DNA of 42,529 bases from Gluconacetobacter tumulicola (GTDB taxonomy: Bacteria > Pseudomonadota > Alphaproteobacteria > Acetobacterales > Acetobacteraceae). The DNA lies in contig NZ_JABEQL010000032.1 of assembly GCF_014174215.1 (NCBI RefSeq), positions 1-42,529 of the forward strand, given 5' to 3'. Under the pieces are notes generated by a model. The model saw nothing but the letters and a program-made list of their open reading frames with translations, had not been told where the DNA came from and did no database searches. Below are positions 1-12,304 of this stretch, one piece after another. A program made the translations under genes and the position numbers. Within the stretch, counting starts at the first letter, position 1; the number at the start of each line of letters is the position of its first letter.

Positions 1-97
1 CACCCGTCCGCCACTAACCCCGAAAGGTTCGTGCGACTTGCATGTGTTAAGCATGCCGCCAGCGTTCGCTCTGAGCCAGGATCAAACTCTCAGGTTC
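1..97 (-). rRNA. 16S rRNA, 5' end only
   Basis: On the minus strand this reads as the start of a bacterial small-subunit rRNA: GAGAGTTTGATCCTGGCTC, then the AACGCTGGCGGCATGC block and the TGCAAGTCG block. The rest of the gene lies beyond the left edge. The exact mature 5' end, set here near 97, cannot be fixed by eye. The divergence of the 20-60 region fits an alphaproteobacterium. Confidence 0.97.
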
Positions 98-353
98 ATC
101 TCAGATCTCCACAAAAGCAGAAACCCAAAACAAACAAACCCGAACTCAATCCAAGCCTTAACTACTCAAACCAAAGGCCCAAGCAATCAAACTCGAAGCT
201 ATAAAAACGCATAAATCAAAGAAATATGCATCACAGCGTCCAAGCAGGCATCAATCAAACCCAGGCTAAACCCAGATAAAACCAATCCCTAACAACCCAC
301 TCTCGCAGGCCGCCAGAACGCCGCCAACATATCCCTTCCATTCCATATTCTAT

Positions 354-364
354 TGTCAAAGAAC
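354..364 (-). promoter_or_regulatory. boxA-like antitermination signal in the 16S leader
   Basis: The minus strand reads GTTCTTTGACA, close to the rRNA boxA consensus (TGCTCTTTAACA), about 255 bases upstream of the 16S start. In rRNA operons boxA recruits NusB/NusE to keep polymerase processive. The rest of the leader (98-353) is A-rich on the plus strand and holds no gene. Confidence 0.6.
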
Positions 365-398
365 CGGTCCGAAGCGGTAGTGCCGTTCGGTGAAGCGG

Positions 399-427
399 GT
401 TTTACGGAGATCGGGGGGGGATGTCAA
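399..427 (-). promoter_or_regulatory. Probable rRNA operon promoter
   Basis: On the minus strand a perfect TTGACA (427-422) is followed by 17 bases, including a run of eight C, and then TAAAAC (404-399). Transcription would start near 392, upstream of boxA and the 16S leader. The near-consensus -35 and exact 17-base spacer fit a strong growth-rate-controlled promoter. Upstream, 428-577 carries A/T tracts that could act as an UP element, but this is not certain. Confidence 0.75.
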
Positions 428-577
428 CGCGCTTCAAAACAGCCCCAAAACACCCTGTTTTTCCCGGAAAACCGGCCCACCCAACCGGGAGCCCACACCC
501 CTCTGTGGACAAAGCGTGGATAAGAAAATGAACTTTTTTCTGCTTTTCCATGTCAGGGCCGCGAAAAGCCCCTGAAA

Positions 578-605
578 GGGGCGGCGCATCACATTGCGCC
601 GCCCC
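578..605 (-). terminator. Terminator hairpin after clpB
   Basis: Perfect 11-base arms (578-588 and 595-605) around a 6-base loop, lying 9 bases past the clpB stop codon. On the minus strand the hairpin is followed by a short T run and then another TTTT 13 bases on, so it is a plausible intrinsic terminator with a weak U-tract. Confidence 0.65.
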
Positions 606-614
606 GCCAACCGG

Positions 615-3218
<2,604 letters not shown>

Positions 3219-3301
3219 AATCCCATGTCCCTTTCACTCAGGCGACCTGAAGCTGGGGATGCCATCCCTTCATAAGGCAATGGCACGCCACACAGAGGTC
3301 G

Positions 3302-3330
3302 AGATGGGGATAATGAGACGTTGTTACAAG
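3302..3330 (-). promoter_or_regulatory. RpoH (sigma-32) heat-shock promoter of clpB
   Basis: Minus strand: CTTGTAA (3330-3324), a 14-base spacer, then CCCCATCT (3309-3302). This matches the classical sigma-32 pattern CTTGAAA-N13/14-CCCCATnT at nearly every position. It lies 84 bases upstream of the clpB ATG, a textbook target. Transcription would start near 3295. The site also lies just past the stop codon of the gene upstream, so clpB need not depend on read-through. Confidence 0.8.
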
Positions 3331-3393
3331 GGTCTGGAGACGCGATGGCACATGACTGCCCCGCCCCTCGCGCGGCCGGTTTCATGACACCGA

Positions 3394-3954
3394 TCATTGA
3401 AACCGGGGCAAGACTTCCTTAACCGCCGCAACGGCGCAGGCCTCGTCCAGATCGCCGCCGGGCGCGCCCGAGACGCCCAGGCCCCCCAGCACCGAACGAT
3501 CCGCCCGGCGGAGCAGCACGCCACCGGGCACGAACAGCACCTGCGGAATCGTGTTCAGCGCCCCATTGGCCGGCCCGGTGACCTTGGCCGCGATCAGCGC
3601 GCTGGTCGTATCCTTGTCGAAGGTCATGCCATAGGCATAAGCGGTGTAGGCCTTGCGGTAGGATACCGACAGCGATTGCAACGGCACGGTATCGCCCTTG
3701 ATGATCGCCTGCTCATGACCGGACGGATCGACCACGGCGGCGGTCACCGACCAGCCGCGCGCGGCACAGATCCGCACGGCAGCCGCCGCGAGCTGATCGG
3801 CAACCTCCCACGACAGTTTCTGGGTGGTGATGACGGAAGGCCCGACGGCACGGGCCGGTCCGCCCGTCAGCTGGCCCGCGACCGTAGTCGAGGATTCCGT
3901 GCACACCGGACGGCTGGTAACGGTGATGGAAGCCTGGGAGCCGGACCCGGTCAC
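3394..3954 (-). CDS. GlcG/HbpS-like (DUF336) protein, 5' end disrupted
   Basis: From about residue 41 the protein is a complete GlcG/HbpS heme-degrading-like domain: LSWEVADQLAAAAV, then a VVDPSGHEQAI strand, SVSYRKAYTAY, FVPGGVLLRR, and the closing GLGVSGAPGGDLDEAC. This family binds heme or small ligands and is often periplasmic. The first 40 residues (3954-3835) match nothing in the family. They are the antisense of a LysR-gene remnant on the other strand. No start codon lies at the natural domain edge; ATG 3954 and GTG 3904 are both inside the foreign stretch. The native start, and any signal peptide, were therefore probably lost. The 3' end is intact. The gene may be dead or expressed as a fusion. 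Confidence 0.6.
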   Translation of the reverse strand: MTGSGSQASITVTSRPVCTESSTTVAGQLTGGPARAVGPSVITTQKLSWEVADQLAAAAVRICAARGWSVTAAVVDPSGHEQAIIKGDTVPLQSLSVSYRKAYTAYAYGMTFDKDTTSALIAAKVTGPANGALNTIPQVLFVPGGVLLRRADRSVLGGLGVSGAPGGDLDEACAVAAVKEVLPRFQ

Positions 3955-4063
3955 CTTCTACGCCATCCACCCCGTCAGCATCGCCCACTCACAGAAGATC
4001 GCGCTGTTCATCGACGACCTGCTGGCGCCGGACGGCATCATGGCCGATCAGACAGCGCCGTAG
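3872..4063 (+). pseudogene. 3' remnant of a LysR-family regulator gene
   Basis: This plus-strand frame encodes a typical LysR C-terminus: VVEDSVHTGRLVTVM, then EAWEPDPVTFYAIHP, then KIALFIDDLL, ending in a stop at 4063. In LysR proteins this is the last strand and helix of the effector domain (the usual form is AGRLVPVLEDW...P.FYAVYP...AFIDFL). The helix-turn-helix and most of the effector domain are missing. Upstream of about 3870 the sequence turns into the GlcG-like gene on the other strand. The remnant's last 16 bases overlap the end of the convergent FAH gene. It is a decayed fragment. Confidence 0.65.
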
Positions 4064-4743
4064 GTCACATCCAGCGTGCCGACCCCGACGCAGCTTGCAT
4101 GCAGCACATCGCCCGGCTGCACCGCGCCAACGCCCGCCGGCGTGCCGGTCATGATCAGGTCCCCCGGCGCCAGCTCAACGAAGGCACTGAGCTGCGAGAC
4201 GATATCGGCGACCGGCCAGATCATGTCCGACACGTCACCCTGCTGACGAACCATCCCGTTCACCGACAGGGTGATGGGCCCGCGCTCCGGATGGCCGATC
4301 ACAGCCACAGGCGCCACCGGCCCGATCGGGCAGGACTGATCGAACCCCTTGGCCAGCGCCCACGGCCGACCGGCCTTCTTGGCCTCGGCCTGCAGGTCGC
4401 GGCGCGTCATGTCCAGGCCCAGCGCATAGCCATAGACATGCGACAGCGCCTGATCCACCGGGATATCCCGGCCGCCGGTGCCGATCGCCACCACCAGCTC
4501 GACTTCATAATGCAGATTGGCGGTCCTGACCGGAAAGGGCAGCACCCCGCCGCCAGGAACAACGGCATCGCCCGGCTTGGCGAAGAAGAAAGGCGGTGCC
4601 CGATCCGGATCGCTCCCCATTTCGCGCGCATGTTCGGCATAGTTCTGGCCGACGCACCAGATCCGGCGCACCGGGAAACGGGCATCGGTCCCCGTGACGG
4701 ACAGGCTGGGCTGAGGCGGCTGAGCGATGACGTAATCGGTCAT
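4048..4743 (-). CDS. Fumarylacetoacetate hydrolase (FAH) family protein
   Basis: A 231-residue single-domain FAH-fold enzyme. Members of this size cleave C-C bonds in acylpyruvates, such as fumarylpyruvate or maleylpyruvate, or decarboxylate oxaloacetate, using a divalent metal. Visible motifs: RIWCVGQNYAEHAREMG near the N-terminus, FFFAKPGDAVV, the metal-site stretch HYEVELVVAIG, DMTRRDLQ, AKGFDQSCPIGP, and PGDLIMTGTPAGVG near the end. The ATG at 4743 follows AAGGA at a good distance. The substrate cannot be told from sequence. The neighbouring LysR and GlcG-like remnants suggest an aromatic or organic-acid catabolic locus that has partly decayed. Confidence 0.88.
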   Translation of the reverse strand: MTDYVIAQPPQPSLSVTGTDARFPVRRIWCVGQNYAEHAREMGSDPDRAPPFFFAKPGDAVVPGGGVLPFPVRTANLHYEVELVVAIGTGGRDIPVDQALSHVYGYALGLDMTRRDLQAEAKKAGRPWALAKGFDQSCPIGPVAPVAVIGHPERGPITLSVNGMVRQQGDVSDMIWPVADIVSQLSAFVELAPGDLIMTGTPAGVGAVQPGDVLHASCVGVGTLDVTYGAV

Positions 4744-4807
4744 GGGGTGTCCTTATTGACTGAGCCGGGCAAGCTTATTCCCACTCTCCACCGGCATGAA
4801 AGAGCCC

Positions 4808-5347
4808 TTACGCGGTAACATGCTTGCGCATCCGGACCAGCGGAACAGCAACCTCGTTCACGATCGCTTCGACCGTTTCGACAGGCTGGTACCCGCTCGC
4901 CACATAAAGCGGCTGGCCGCTCAGCGTCGCCATCAGTTCCACCGCCGAAAATCCTGCGGCACAAGCAGCCTGTTCGCACCCCGACAGGATCACACGGCCG
5001 ATACCCTGCCGCGCGCAACGCGGGTGCGTATACATCGCACGGATCTTCGCGGCGTCACGGGCAGGATCGAGAAGCTGCGGGTTGCGCAGGCGCGTACTGT
5101 GATCGCCGCCATAAAGCGTCGCACGCCGGCTCCAGCCGCCACATCCCACGATCTCGCCGTCCTTTTCGGCCACGAGATAAGTGCCGTCGACGACCAACTG
5201 GGTATCCAGCCCCATGATCGCCCGGCTGGCCGCGATCTGTTCGGGCGTGAGGAACCCCGCCTGCAAGGTCTCGATCGACAGGGCGATCAGCGACCCCAAT
5301 GCCGGAAGATCGGCCATGGTCGCCCATCGTGTGCTGACGGCGTGCAT
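4808..5347 (-). CDS. GNAT-family N-acetyltransferase
   Basis: A 179-residue protein with the GNAT fold. Residues after YLVAEKDGEIVGCGGW form the central strand, and IRAMYTHPRCARQGIGRVIL is motif A with the acetyl-CoA pyrophosphate loop (RQGIG). LYVASGYQPVE is motif B. The chosen ATG at 5347 gives MHAVSTRWATMADLPAL, a normal GNAT opening. The frame stays open upstream to 5527, but that part reads through an intergenic repeat and is not protein-like. The acceptor substrate is unknown. It follows ilvC on the same strand, with the double-hairpin repeat between, so co-transcription is unlikely. Confidence 0.88.
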   Translation of the reverse strand: MHAVSTRWATMADLPALGSLIALSIETLQAGFLTPEQIAASRAIMGLDTQLVVDGTYLVAEKDGEIVGCGGWSRRATLYGGDHSTRLRNPQLLDPARDAAKIRAMYTHPRCARQGIGRVILSGCEQAACAAGFSAVELMATLSGQPLYVASGYQPVETVEAIVNEVAVPLVRMRKHVTA

Positions 5348-5383
5348 CACACAGCCCTTTCGATGGATTCCGGCAGGGTTTCT

Positions 5384-5505
5384 GTTCTTTTTTACAAAAA
5401 AGAACCAAAAAACTCCTGATTCGTTCAGGAGCCTTGTGCTGGGGACACACAATGTCCCTGAACAGATCAAAAGTCTTTTTGCTTCTTTTTCTTCAGAAAA
5501 AGAAG
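5384..5505. repeat. Double-hairpin dispersed repeat, copy 1
   Basis: A 122-base element bounded by two A/T-rich hairpins: GTTCTTTTTT...AAAAAAGAAC at the left and CTTCTTTTTC...GAAAAAGAAG at the right. Between them lie the inverted words TCGTTCAGGA and CCCTGAAC and the core GGAGCCTTGTGCTGGGGACAC. It matches the element at 11063-11182 in the opposite orientation at roughly 85-90% by eye. Each end hairpin has T-runs on both strands, so the element could terminate transcription in both directions, here after ilvC. Confidence 0.85.
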
Positions 5506-5551
5506 ATTTACGGCCGGGCGGCCACAATCACCCGCCCGGCCTGTCGCATGA

Positions 5552-7134
<1,583 letters not shown>

Positions 7135-7233
7135 GATGAGAATTCCTGAACAGGGCCCGGCACGGGGCGAACCCCGCTGCCGGTGTATATCAAGGGAGAC
7201 GGCCGGATGGGCCGGGGGCGAAGGGGCGTCGGA

Positions 7234-9060
7234 TCAGACCAGCATGCGGCCCTCGGCGCTGACCTTCACCTCGCCTTCCTGCTCGGGACCCAGAAGCATC
7301 TGGTTATGGGCCGCGCCGGACGGGATCATCGGATAGCAGTTCTCGTCCTGCGCCACGCAGATATCGGCCACCACCGCGCCGGGCTCGGCCAGCATGGCGC
7401 GGATCACGTCGTCCAGTTCGCCCACGCAGGTCGCGCGCATGCCCTTGGCATGGAAGCTCTCGGCCAGGCGGATGAAATCCGGCAGGGCCGCGCTGTAGCT
7501 CTCGGAATAGCGGGAACCATGCAGCAGTTCCTGCCACTGGCGGACCATGCCCATATACTGGTTGTTCAGGATGAACAGCTTCACCGGCAGGCGGTACTGG
7601 GCGATGGTGCCCAGTTCCTGGATGTTCATCAGCGTCGAGGCCTCGCCCGCGATGTCGATCACCAGCGCGTCGGGATGCGCGACCTGCGCGCCCACCGCCG
7701 CCGGCAGGCCGTAGCCCATGGTGCCCAGCCCGCCGGAAGTCAGCCAGCGGTTCGGCCGGTCGAACTGGAAATGCTGCGCGGCCCACATCTGATGCTGGCC
7801 CACCTCGGTCGAGACGAACGTGTCGCGCCCGGTTTCCATCGCCAGCTCATACAGCCGGCGGACCGCATGCTGTGGCCGGATGATCGCCGACGGCGTCCTG
7901 TCCTGGTCGAAATGCAGGCTGCGGATGCCGCGCCAGGCATCGATCTGCTGCCACCACTGACCCAGCGCCGCCGGATCGGGCGCGCCGTCCTGGCGGTCCC
8001 ATTCCTCCAGCATCATCTCGATCACGCGACCGGCATCGCCGACGATCGGCACGTCGACCTGCACGATCTTGTTGATCTGCGAGGGCTCGATATCGGCATG
8101 GATCTTGAACGAATCCGGCGAGAACGCATCCAGCCGCCCGGTCACCCGGTCGTCGAAGCGCGCGCCCAGCGCGACCAGCACGTCGCAGCCATGGGTGGCC
8201 AGATTGGCCTCATAGGTTCCATGCATGCCCAGCATGCCCAGGAAATGCCGGTCGGTGGTCGGATAGGCGCCCAGCCCCATCAGGGTCGAGGTGCAGGGGA
8301 AGCCGGTCTTGCGCACCAGCCGGCCCAGCGCCTCGCTGGCCTGCGGGCCCGCATTGATGATGCCGCCGCCGGTATAGAACAGCGGCCGGCGCGCACGCTT
8401 CATGGCCGCGACGGCGCGCACCACCGCCTCGCGCTCCGGCTCGGTGCGCGGACGGTAGGACGGATGCGGCGCGCGCGACGCCGGGGCATAGGGCGCCGGC
8501 CCCACCGAGATATTCTTGGGCAGGTCCACCACCACCGGGCCGGGCCGGCCGCTGCGGGCGATGTGGAAGGCCTCGTGCGCCACCCGGGCCAGATCGGCCG
8601 GCTTCCTCACCAGATAATTATGCTTGGTGGCCTGACGGGTGATGCCCGTGGTGTCGGCCTCCTGGAACGCATCGGTGCCGATCAGCGGCACGCCGACCTG
8701 CCCGGTGAAGCACACCACCGGGATGGAATCCATCAGCGCGTCCACCAGGCCGGTCACGGCATTGGTCGCCCCCGGGCCGCTGGTGACCAGCACCACGCCG
8801 ACCTTGCCGGTCGAGCGCGCATAGGCCTCGGCCGCATGCACGGCCGCCTGCTCGTGCCGCACCAGGATGTGGCGCACCGCGTTCTGCTTGAACAGCGCGT
8901 CATAGATCGGCAGCACCGCGCCACCCGGATAGCCGAAGATGACATCGACCCCCTGCTCGACGAGAACGCGAAGCAAAACCTCGGCACCGGAGAGGACAAT
9001 ATCCGCTCCGTGGTCACGCGTGTTCGGCTTCAGGTCGTTCAGGTTGGGTGTCGCGTTCAT
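7234..9060 (-). CDS. ilvB: Acetolactate synthase large (catalytic) subunit
   Basis: ThDP-dependent enzyme joining two pyruvates, or pyruvate and 2-ketobutyrate, in branched-chain amino acid synthesis. The 608 residues from ATG 9060 carry VDVIFGYPGGAVLPIYDAL with the FGYPGG motif of the ThDP pyrimidine domain, the RHEQAAVHAAEAYAR catalytic-glutamate segment, a central FAD-type domain, and the ThDP-pyrophosphate domain ending in LFILNNQYMGMVRQWQ. The Mg2+ motif reads AGEAS where enterobacterial enzymes have DGDGS; I believe this is usual in related lineages. GGAGGAGCAGGGAC lies directly before ATG 9060, so the in-frame start 14 codons upstream is less likely. A 6-base-arm hairpin (9093-9108) precedes the gene. 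I see no leader peptide rich in Val/Leu/Ile. Confidence 0.97.
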   Translation of the reverse strand: MNATPNLNDLKPNTRDHGADIVLSGAEVLLRVLVEQGVDVIFGYPGGAVLPIYDALFKQNAVRHILVRHEQAAVHAAEAYARSTGKVGVVLVTSGPGATNAVTGLVDALMDSIPVVCFTGQVGVPLIGTDAFQEADTTGITRQATKHNYLVRKPADLARVAHEAFHIARSGRPGPVVVDLPKNISVGPAPYAPASRAPHPSYRPRTEPEREAVVRAVAAMKRARRPLFYTGGGIINAGPQASEALGRLVRKTGFPCTSTLMGLGAYPTTDRHFLGMLGMHGTYEANLATHGCDVLVALGARFDDRVTGRLDAFSPDSFKIHADIEPSQINKIVQVDVPIVGDAGRVIEMMLEEWDRQDGAPDPAALGQWWQQIDAWRGIRSLHFDQDRTPSAIIRPQHAVRRLYELAMETGRDTFVSTEVGQHQMWAAQHFQFDRPNRWLTSGGLGTMGYGLPAAVGAQVAHPDALVIDIAGEASTLMNIQELGTIAQYRLPVKLFILNNQYMGMVRQWQELLHGSRYSESYSAALPDFIRLAESFHAKGMRATCVGELDDVIRAMLAEPGAVVADICVAQDENCYPMIPSGAAHNQMLLGPEQEGEVKVSAEGRMLV

Positions 9061-9132
9061 GTCCCTGCTCCTCCATCCGGCGTGTTTGACGCGGGGCCAC
9101 AAGGCCCCCTCCGGACGGAATGTGGGCTGGGT

Positions 9133-10131
9133 TTAGGGAAACTGACGGCCCGCGTCAATCCGGTTTAGAATAAAAGAAATGACGTTGCCGTCATTTCTTT
9201 CCATTTGTTGCGCATCGCTGTCGATCCGCGTGTCGATCACCCGCGTATCGGCCGCATCCGCCAGGCTGTGATGGGCAAACCAGGTCGTCTGCCGCCGCGT
9301 GTAGCGCCCGGTCGCCAGCACCGCACGGCCCGCGGCTTCCTCCACTGTCAGCTCCCCGCGCAGATGGGCGGCCAGTTCCGGCACGCCATGCGCGCGCATC
9401 GCCGGCAGGGCCGGGGACAGGTCCTGCGCCAGCAGCGTCCGCACTTCCTCCAGCGCCCCGGCCCCCAGCATCGCATCGAAGCGCCGCGCGATCGCGGCCC
9501 GCAACGCATCACGCGGCGGCTCCAGCCGCACCGCCACCCGGTGACAGGCCAGAGGCGGCAGCGTCGCGGCCCGGCGCCAATGGGCCATGCCGTGCCCGGT
9601 GCCCGACCAGACCTCCCACGCGCGGGCCACGCGCTGGCTGTCGGAGGGGCGCAGCGCAGCCGCACTTTCGGGATCGACCGCCGCCAGCCGGGCATGCAGC
9701 GCCGCCGACCCCTCTTCCTCGACCAGCCGGCGCGCCTCAGCCCGGGCCTCGGCACCGGGGTCGGGAATGTCGGTCAAACCGTCGGTCAGCGCGCGCATAT
9801 ACATGCCGGTGCCGCCACACAGCACCGGCAACCGCCCTTCAGCCCACGCCGCCTCGATTTCCGCTATCGCGCGGGCGCGCCACCAGGCGACGCTGCCGGT
9901 CTCGTGCGCGGGCAACACACCATACAGACGATGCGGCACGGCCGCTTCTTCTTCCGGCGTCGGCCGGGCCGTCAGCACCCGCAGATCGCGATAGACCTGC
10001 ATCGAATCCGCGTTGATGATCACGCTGTCCGTCGCGCGCGCCACCGCCAGCGCCAGCGCCGATTTGCCCGAGCAGGTCGGCCCCGCGATCACCACCACCG
10101 GCCGTTGCGACAGATCCACCGCTTGCGTCAT
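9133..10131 (-). CDS. miaA: tRNA dimethylallyltransferase
   Basis: Transfers the dimethylallyl group to A37 of tRNAs that read codons starting with U. 332 residues. The P-loop GPTCSGKS is at 17-24, then INADSMQVYRDL (the conserved DSxQvYr motif), HRLYGVLPAHE, the catalytic stretch VLCGGTGMYMRALTDG, and the C-terminal ATGRYTRRQTTWF (family RYaKRQ.TWfR). Start ATG 10131 gives MTQAVDLSQRPVVVIAGPT. It lies head to head with serB with only 30 bases between start codons, so the two promoters must overlap the opposite reading frames. Upstream of ilvB by 72 bases on the same strand. Confidence 0.96.
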   Translation of the reverse strand: MTQAVDLSQRPVVVIAGPTCSGKSALALAVARATDSVIINADSMQVYRDLRVLTARPTPEEEAAVPHRLYGVLPAHETGSVAWWRARAIAEIEAAWAEGRLPVLCGGTGMYMRALTDGLTDIPDPGAEARAEARRLVEEEGSAALHARLAAVDPESAAALRPSDSQRVARAWEVWSGTGHGMAHWRRAATLPPLACHRVAVRLEPPRDALRAAIARRFDAMLGAGALEEVRTLLAQDLSPALPAMRAHGVPELAAHLRGELTVEEAAGRAVLATGRYTRRQTTWFAHHSLADAADTRVIDTRIDSDAQQMERNDGNVISFILNRIDAGRQFP

Positions 10132-10161
10132 GCCGCCTTCCCTGTCACACGCCTGTTCGTC

Positions 10162-11058
10162 ATGTCGCTGTCCCATACCATCACGCTCGTCGCCCGCCGC
10201 GACGCCACGACCCTGACCGACGCCGATGCCCGCGCCGCGCGGGACATGGTGAAGGGCGGCGTCCCCGTCATCCTCTCGCCCGGCGAGGCCGTGGATATTC
10301 CCAGCCCCGCGCCCCATTCGGGCATGCCGACGCTGGACACGATGCGCGCCGTCTTCGGCCCGCGCCAGATCGACGTCCTTCTGACGCGTTCGCGCGGACG
10401 ACGCAAAGGGCTTCTGGTCGCGGACATGGACAGCACCATCGTCGCCAACGAGACGCTGGACGACCTGGCCGCCCATGCCGGCATCGGCGAACGCATCGCC
10501 GAGATCACCCGGCGCTCGATGAACGGCGAGATCGATTTCGCCGCCGCCCTGCGCGAGCGCGTTTCCCTGCTGGCCGGCCTGCCCGCCACCCTGCTGGAAA
10601 CCGCCTGGAACGACGTACGCCTCAACGAAGGCGCGCGCGAACTGGTGGCCACCATGCGCGCCCGCAACGCCCGCACCGCCCTGGTCTCCGGCGGCTTCAC
10701 CTTCTTCACCAGCCGCGTCGCGGCCCTGTGCGGCTTCACCGAACATCATGCGAACGTGCTGGAGATCCAGAAGGGCATCCTGACCGGCACGGTCGGCGAG
10801 CCGATCCTAGGCCCCGACACCAAGCTGGCCCATCTGCGCCGCCTGGCCGAAGACGGGCGCCTGAAACCCGCCGCCACCATGGCCGTGGGCGACGGCGCCA
10901 ACGACCTGGCCATGCTGAAGGACGCCGGCCTCGGCATCGCCTTCCACGCCAAGCCGATCGTCCGCGCGGCAATCGGCAACCGGGTGGAACACGCCAGCCT
11001 GCGTGCACTGCTGTTTGCGCAGGGCTATCCGGCGACATCGTTCGTGAGCGAGGACTAA
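10162..11058 (+). CDS. serB: Phosphoserine phosphatase
   Basis: Last step of serine synthesis: removes phosphate from 3-phosphoserine. HAD-superfamily enzyme of 298 residues. Motif I is DMDSTIV (nucleophile D88, acid D90), motif II SGGFTFF, then motif IV GDGANDLAML. An N-terminal ACT-like region of about 75 residues precedes the catalytic domain, as in most proteobacterial SerB. Start ATG 10162 gives MSLSHTITLVARRDA. Divergent from miaA. A bidirectional-terminator repeat follows 4 bases past the stop. Confidence 0.96.
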   Translation: MSLSHTITLVARRDATTLTDADARAARDMVKGGVPVILSPGEAVDIPSPAPHSGMPTLDTMRAVFGPRQIDVLLTRSRGRRKGLLVADMDSTIVANETLDDLAAHAGIGERIAEITRRSMNGEIDFAAALRERVSLLAGLPATLLETAWNDVRLNEGARELVATMRARNARTALVSGGFTFFTSRVAALCGFTEHHANVLEIQKGILTGTVGEPILGPDTKLAHLRRLAEDGRLKPAATMAVGDGANDLAMLKDAGLGIAFHAKPIVRAAIGNRVEHASLRALLFAQGYPATSFVSED

Positions 11059-11062
11059 AGCC

Positions 11063-11182
11063 CTTCTTTTTCTGAAGAAAAAGAAGCAAAAAGACTTTCA
11101 ATCGTTCAGGGTCATCGCGTGTCCCCAGCACAAGGCTCCTGAACGAATAAAAGTTTTTTGGTTCTTTTTTTCAAAAAAGAAC
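11063..11182. repeat. Double-hairpin dispersed repeat, copy 2 (inverted)
   Basis: Reverse complement of the element at 5384-5505, with the same end hairpins and the same core. Here it fills the whole space between two convergent genes (serB and the cation-efflux gene, whose stop codon is 2 bases away). This is the position expected for a bidirectional terminator. Differences from copy 1 are scattered substitutions and short indels. Confidence 0.85.
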
Positions 11183-11184
11183 TT

Positions 11185-12120
11185 CTACCGCTTTCCCTTC
11201 GCCATCCGCGCCGACGCATCCTGCGCCTCGATAAACACATGCGTCACCTCGGGCACCGCCGCGCGGATCTGTTCCTCGATATGAGAGACTGACCGTTCCA
11301 CCTGCCCGGCGCTCAACCCGTTGTCGAAATCCAGGCTCAACGCCACCAGCACATCCGACGGACCGAAATGCATCGAACGCATTTCGTTCAGCCCCAGCAC
11401 GCCCGGTTCACGCAGGGCCAGGGCCCGGACCTTGGCCTGGGATTCCACCGCCATGCCCTCGCCGGTCAGCAGGGACTGGGTTTCCCGCGCCAGGAAGGCG
11501 GCGGTCACGGTCAGGATCACGCCGATCAGGATCGAGGCCACGCCGTCGAGCATCGGCTGGTCCAGCGTTTCCGCCAGGATATTGCCCAGCAACGCGACCA
11601 GCAGGCCGCACAGCGCCGCCGTATCCTCGAACAGCACGGTAAAGACGGTCGGGTCCTTGCTGTGGCGCACGGCCTCGATCCAACCGCGCCGCCCCTTGCC
11701 GTTGCGCCGGAACGCCCGCAGCGCCATCAGCCAGACCGAGCCCTCGAACAGGATGGCCAGCGCCAGCACCACGTAATTGACGACGACATGATCCACCGGC
11801 TGGGGATGACGAATGCGGCTGACGCCCTCGATCACCGAGACACCGGCCCCGAGGCCGAAGATCAGCAGCGCCACCACGAAGGTCCAGAAATACAGTTCCA
11901 GCCCATAGCCGAACGGATGCAGGGGCGTAGCCGGGCGCGCGGCACGGCGCAGGCCCACCAGCAGCAGCATCTGGTTGCCGGTGTCGATCAGCGAATGGAT
12001 CGCCTCGCTCAACATCGCGGCGCTGCCGGTCATGAAGGCGGCGGCAAACTTGACGACAGCAACCAGCAGGTTGCCCCCCAGGGCCGCGTAGATCACGAAA
12101 CGGGACGAAGAGGCGGCCAT
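11185..12120 (-). CDS. Cation diffusion facilitator family transporter (ZnT9-like)
   Basis: Inner-membrane antiporter-type protein of 311 residues with about six transmembrane segments in the first 200, then a cytosolic alpha/beta domain (about 210-305). TM2 carries the CDF signature SEAIHSLIDTGNQ. In the fifth segment, where zinc carriers usually have an HxxxD pair, this protein reads LFEDTAALCGLL. That pattern is typical of the SLC30A9/ZnT9-like branch, so zinc transport is not assured. ATG 12120 follows GGAG at 5 bases; a GTG two codons upstream is an alternative. The gene is divergent from the nitrilase-family gene. Confidence 0.9.
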   Translation of the reverse strand: MAASSSRFVIYAALGGNLLVAVVKFAAAFMTGSAAMLSEAIHSLIDTGNQMLLLVGLRRAARPATPLHPFGYGLELYFWTFVVALLIFGLGAGVSVIEGVSRIRHPQPVDHVVVNYVVLALAILFEGSVWLMALRAFRRNGKGRRGWIEAVRHSKDPTVFTVLFEDTAALCGLLVALLGNILAETLDQPMLDGVASILIGVILTVTAAFLARETQSLLTGEGMAVESQAKVRALALREPGVLGLNEMRSMHFGPSDVLVALSLDFDNGLSAGQVERSVSHIEEQIRAAVPEVTHVFIEAQDASARMAKGKR

Positions 12121-12304
12121 GGTCACTCCGGACAGCGAAGGCCCAGCATAGACCGGATGCCGGCCGCGTCGAAGATGCCGACACCGAAAACCAGCCCCCC
12201 GAAGCGGGCGGCAGTTGCGGGCGGGTCGGCCCGCACCTTATAAAAGGCGGCTCGAGACCATGGATCGGCCGGCCGGCCGCGTCCGCTTTCGCACGGAGTG
12301 TCAG

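Noticed and set aside
355-360. TTGACA on the minus strand near 360 as the rRNA promoter -35
   Set aside because: No acceptable -10 at 16-18 bases; the word is part of a boxA-like sequence, and a better promoter lies at 399-427.
9061-9132. Attenuator leader for the ilv genes
   Set aside because: There is a small GGGGCC hairpin but no leader peptide with runs of Val, Leu or Ile codons and no T-run.
7183-9168. A 661-codon plus-strand frame opposite ilvB
   Set aside because: Antisense shadow of a clear acetolactate synthase gene.
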